From: CAXQZM01 sp964228455
Lineage (GTDB): Bacteria; Pseudomonadota; Alphaproteobacteria; UBA7985
Direction: 5' to 3'
Length of the DNA: 35,754 bases
Assembly (NCBI GenBank): GCA_964228455.1
Contig: CAXQZM010000021.1
Location: forward strand, 1-35,754
Part shown: piece by piece, positions 33,624 to 35,754 of the stretch
How the letters are laid out: each line of letters starts with the position of its first letter
Position numbering within the stretch: the stretch's first letter is position 1
Made by a program: the position numbers and the translations under genes
Notes under the pieces: generated by a model
The model's database searches: none
Told to the model about the DNA's origin: nothing
The model's input: the letters and a program-made list of their open reading frames with translations, nothing else

Positions 33624-35662
33624 GACAAGTGTCCAGCAGCATATCTAGCTAGAGCGGTATTCAGCAAATTCCTTGCAACAGGAGCCGCAGTCGCAGACCC
33701 AGATCCACCATGCTCTATAACTACTGCTGCGGCGAATTGTGGATTATCGAAAGGTGCAAACCCAACAAAAAGGGCGTGGTCACGCAAATCATAAGGAACA
33801 TCTTCATCCAAATCGTCAAACTCATCTGGTGGAAGCGCTGTGACTTGAGCAGTCCCAGTTTTTCCGGCCATTCTCCAAATTTTCCCATCATCACCTAGCG
33901 GCAATTGAAGTGCGGATCTTCGCGCCGTTCCTGTTGCTGAATTTACAACCTGATACATCCCTTCTCTAACTAACTGAAGATGCGCAGCATCAAACCCTAG
34001 TGGCTCTTTCTGCTCAAAAAAACCACCGGCAAGAACAAAGTGCGGTCGAACGGTATATCCTCCATTTGCTATAGCAGCTGTCATTGCTGCCAGCTGGAGT
34101 GGCGTAGCAAGCATAAAACCTTGTCCTATCGCAAACTGAATAGAATCGCCAATAGACCAGGGCTCGTCTCTTGTGCGCTCTTTCCAAGAGCGTGACGGCA
34201 ATAGAGCCGTAGATTGCTCATAAAAGTTTTCGATCATAGCAGTGCCAAAGCCGAACTTCGCCGCGACTGCTCTCATTGGATCTAATCCTAATTCAGATGA
34301 CATGTTGTAATACCAAACATCGCAAGACTCACGTAAAGCGCCAAGCATGTCGACATCACCATGACCTTCCCGCTTCCAGCAGCGGAATCGCTGCCCAGAA
34401 ACTTCAAAGTAGCCAGGACAATTGTATGTGGTGCGGGAATCAAATCCCGCTTCTAAAGCCGCTAAAGTCCCCACCATCTTAAACGTTGACCCAGGTGGAT
34501 AAGAACCCATACTTGCTCGCGCATATAGAGGCTTTAAGGGATCATCCAGATAAGCCTGGTATTTGTCAAAACCAATTCGTGGAACAAAATCATTTCCATC
34601 AAAAGACGGTTTAGACGCCATGGCAAGAATTTCGCCATTATGCACATTAAGCAATACCACTGCAGCTTCTGGATATGGAGAGATCAGACCAACTGCTGCT
34701 CTTTGCAAAGGTAAGTCTATGGTTAGGCTAATATCTTTACCCTTTATTGGAGCCGTCCTTGCCAACTCCCGGAGCTTACGACCCCCGCCAGTTATTTGCC
34801 ATGTTCGCGACCCTGCGACACCACGCAGCGTGGGATCATAAGCCCGTTCAATACCCCTTGCTCCAATGCGCGCACCTGGAAGGGTCAACAGTCGATCGCT
34901 ATCAGAGAACAAATCTTCTTTAAAAACTCGTCGAGTGTAGCCCAAAACATGCGACAGAGAAGCTAAAGTTAAGTCGTTGGGATTATCTTTTCCTGATCCC
35001 TCGTACTGGCGTTCAAACCGTGTACCCAATTCTACTAATGGTATTTCTGCCAACTTAACTTGTAGAAGATCACGTTGAGTGCTGGAGATGCCCGCTACAA
35101 GCGTAATTACATCTTCTCGGCGCAAATCTTCGATAACAGCATTGGCGACCTCTTGACCTCCATTATAGGCCAACTCAGCCAAATCAACAAAATCTGCCGC
35201 CTCTTGCAGAACAGGCCGAAGCAAAGCTAGCTGCCGAAGGTAAAATTCAGCTGGAATAAAACCGAATGCAAAATCTATATCTAAACGGATTCGGGTTTGC
35301 GCTTCTTCATCTAGATCAAATATAGCCGCAAACTTTGTTAAGTCCTTTTTTGGAGGAACATCTGGGTTTTCCGGCGGATCTGGATAATTTCGTATTCTCA
35401 AAACTGCTACCCTGTTGGCACGGTTAAATGCTAATGCCCGACCAGACCTATCAGTAATACTGCCCCGTTCAGGTAGCGTATACTCCTGCCTTGTAATCAC
35501 TTCTCGGCCTATATCTGCTAGATCGGCGGACCGCTCTACCTGTAGCCTGTATAGTTGCGTCCCAATGAGTCCAAAAGCAATCAACTGGGCGCCGCCAAGC
35601 AGGACCATTCGCCGGTTAAAAACAGCGCCGCGCTGAACAGATTGCTTTGAAGGTCGGATCAC
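33620..35662 (-). CDS. mrdA: Penicillin-binding protein 2 (transpeptidase)
   Basis: Elongation-specific DD-transpeptidase of 680 residues. A membrane anchor near residues 18-40 leads into a pedestal domain and the transpeptidase domain. The catalytic serine is in PPGSTFKM (near 392), the second motif is SCDVWYYN near 430 and the third is KTGTAQV near 590, so the beta-lactam-binding triad is complete. The start is GTG at 35662, nine bases after the stop of a probable mreD; there is no obvious ribosome site. The order mreD-mrdA-rodA is the usual alphaproteobacterial elongasome arrangement. Confidence 0.96.
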   Translation of the reverse strand: MIRPSKQSVQRGAVFNRRMVLLGGAQLIAFGLIGTQLYRLQVERSADLADIGREVITRQEYTLPERGSITDRSGRALAFNRANRVAVLRIRNYPDPPENPDVPPKKDLTKFAAIFDLDEEAQTRIRLDIDFAFGFIPAEFYLRQLALLRPVLQEAADFVDLAELAYNGGQEVANAVIEDLRREDVITLVAGISSTQRDLLQVKLAEIPLVELGTRFERQYEGSGKDNPNDLTLASLSHVLGYTRRVFKEDLFSDSDRLLTLPGARIGARGIERAYDPTLRGVAGSRTWQITGGGRKLRELARTAPIKGKDISLTIDLPLQRAAVGLISPYPEAAVVLLNVHNGEILAMASKPSFDGNDFVPRIGFDKYQAYLDDPLKPLYARASMGSYPPGSTFKMVGTLAALEAGFDSRTTYNCPGYFEVSGQRFRCWKREGHGDVDMLGALRESCDVWYYNMSSELGLDPMRAVAAKFGFGTAMIENFYEQSTALLPSRSWKERTRDEPWSIGDSIQFAIGQGFMLATPLQLAAMTAAIANGGYTVRPHFVLAGGFFEQKEPLGFDAAHLQLVREGMYQVVNSATGTARRSALQLPLGDDGKIWRMAGKTGTAQVTALPPDEFDDLDEDVPYDLRDHALFVGFAPFDNPQFAAAVVIEHGGSGSATAAPVARNLLNTALARYAAGHLS

Positions 35663-35671
35663 ATCACAAAT

Positions 35672-35752
35672 CTATCGCGAAAAATATGGCGCGGGCAAGG
35701 CGCTATTAACTGCTGCCAGCAATAGATGTATTCCTACATAAGCAACGCTGGT
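35672..35752 (-). CDS. C-terminal fragment of a gene running off the window, probably mreD
   Basis: On the minus strand one frame is open from the window edge to a TAG at 35672-35674. Its 26 visible residues (TSVAYVGIHLLLAAVNSALP then APYFSR) contain a hydrophobic helix, as expected for the end of MreD, a membrane protein of the elongasome. The stop is nine bases ahead of the PBP2 start on the same strand, where mreD normally sits. The visible part is too short for a firm family call. Confidence 0.5.
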   Translation of the reverse strand, partial: TSVAYVGIHLLLAAVNSALPAPYFSR

Positions 35753-35754
35753 CA

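Noticed and set aside
1..35754. CRISPR array, insertion sequence, prophage, tRNA or rRNA
   Set aside because: No regularly spaced repeats, transposase or integrase frames, terminal repeats or tRNA-like cloverleaf sequences were found in any gap.

Overview
The window reads as chromosomal core plus light accessory DNA from a free-living, probably marine, alphaproteobacterium close to Rhodobacterales (inference). Support comes from protein families rather than from any RNA gene. There is an ihfB-lapA pair, a LeuB of alphaproteobacterial type, and a KdsB-like cytidylyltransferase with the QGDAPL motif that I recall from roseobacters. There are also separate B12-binding and pterin-binding methyltransferase genes of the kind described as a split methionine synthase in Phaeobacter and relatives. 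Gene density is very high: most neighbours overlap or sit within 30 bp, several converging genes overlap at their stops, and no gap exceeds 300 bases. I see no insertion sequence, phage gene, CRISPR array, tRNA or rRNA.

Layout. 1-3021 (minus): a terminator, a branched-chain-amino-acid-type binding protein, an EamA permease and a ferredoxin-NADP reductase. 3042-4411 (plus): an iron-sulfur-like protein overlapping a glutamine amidotransferase. 4384-8830: a molybdenum/tungsten group, with mobA and fdhD on the minus strand and, divergently, the tungstate importer tupB-tupC-tupA and a CinA-type molybdopterin-binding-fold protein. The plus-strand run continues without a break through NAD kinase, a methyltransferase, a small membrane protein, a 2Fe-2S ferredoxin and a site-2 protease (to 11958). 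12099-13969: corrinoid protein and methyltetrahydrofolate-binding methyltransferase. 14000-16151: a YheS-type ABC-F ATPase and a 289-bp divergent region rich in inverted repeats.

16152-25179: ndk, a secreted 5'-nucleotidase-like enzyme (the two share a bidirectional terminator), clpB with a possible heat-shock promoter, leuB, lapA, ihfB, an LptE-like lipoprotein, an SH3-domain exported protein and a class I aminotransferase. 25217-30144: a two-gene RND efflux system. 30098-35752: tsaE and a PfkB-family sugar/nucleoside kinase, a divergent kdsB-like gene, and the elongasome genes rodA and mrdA, with the tail of a probable mreD running off the window edge.

Nothing here is a clearly unprecedented system. 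The most interesting parts are the divergent tungstate/FdhD/MobA unit, which has no formate dehydrogenase in view, an unusual FdhD cysteine motif and a TupA that looks membrane-anchored; the split methionine synthase pair, whose upstream regions can fold; the palindrome-rich ABC-F/ndk intergenic region; and an RND adaptor with an Arg/Gly-rich insertion.
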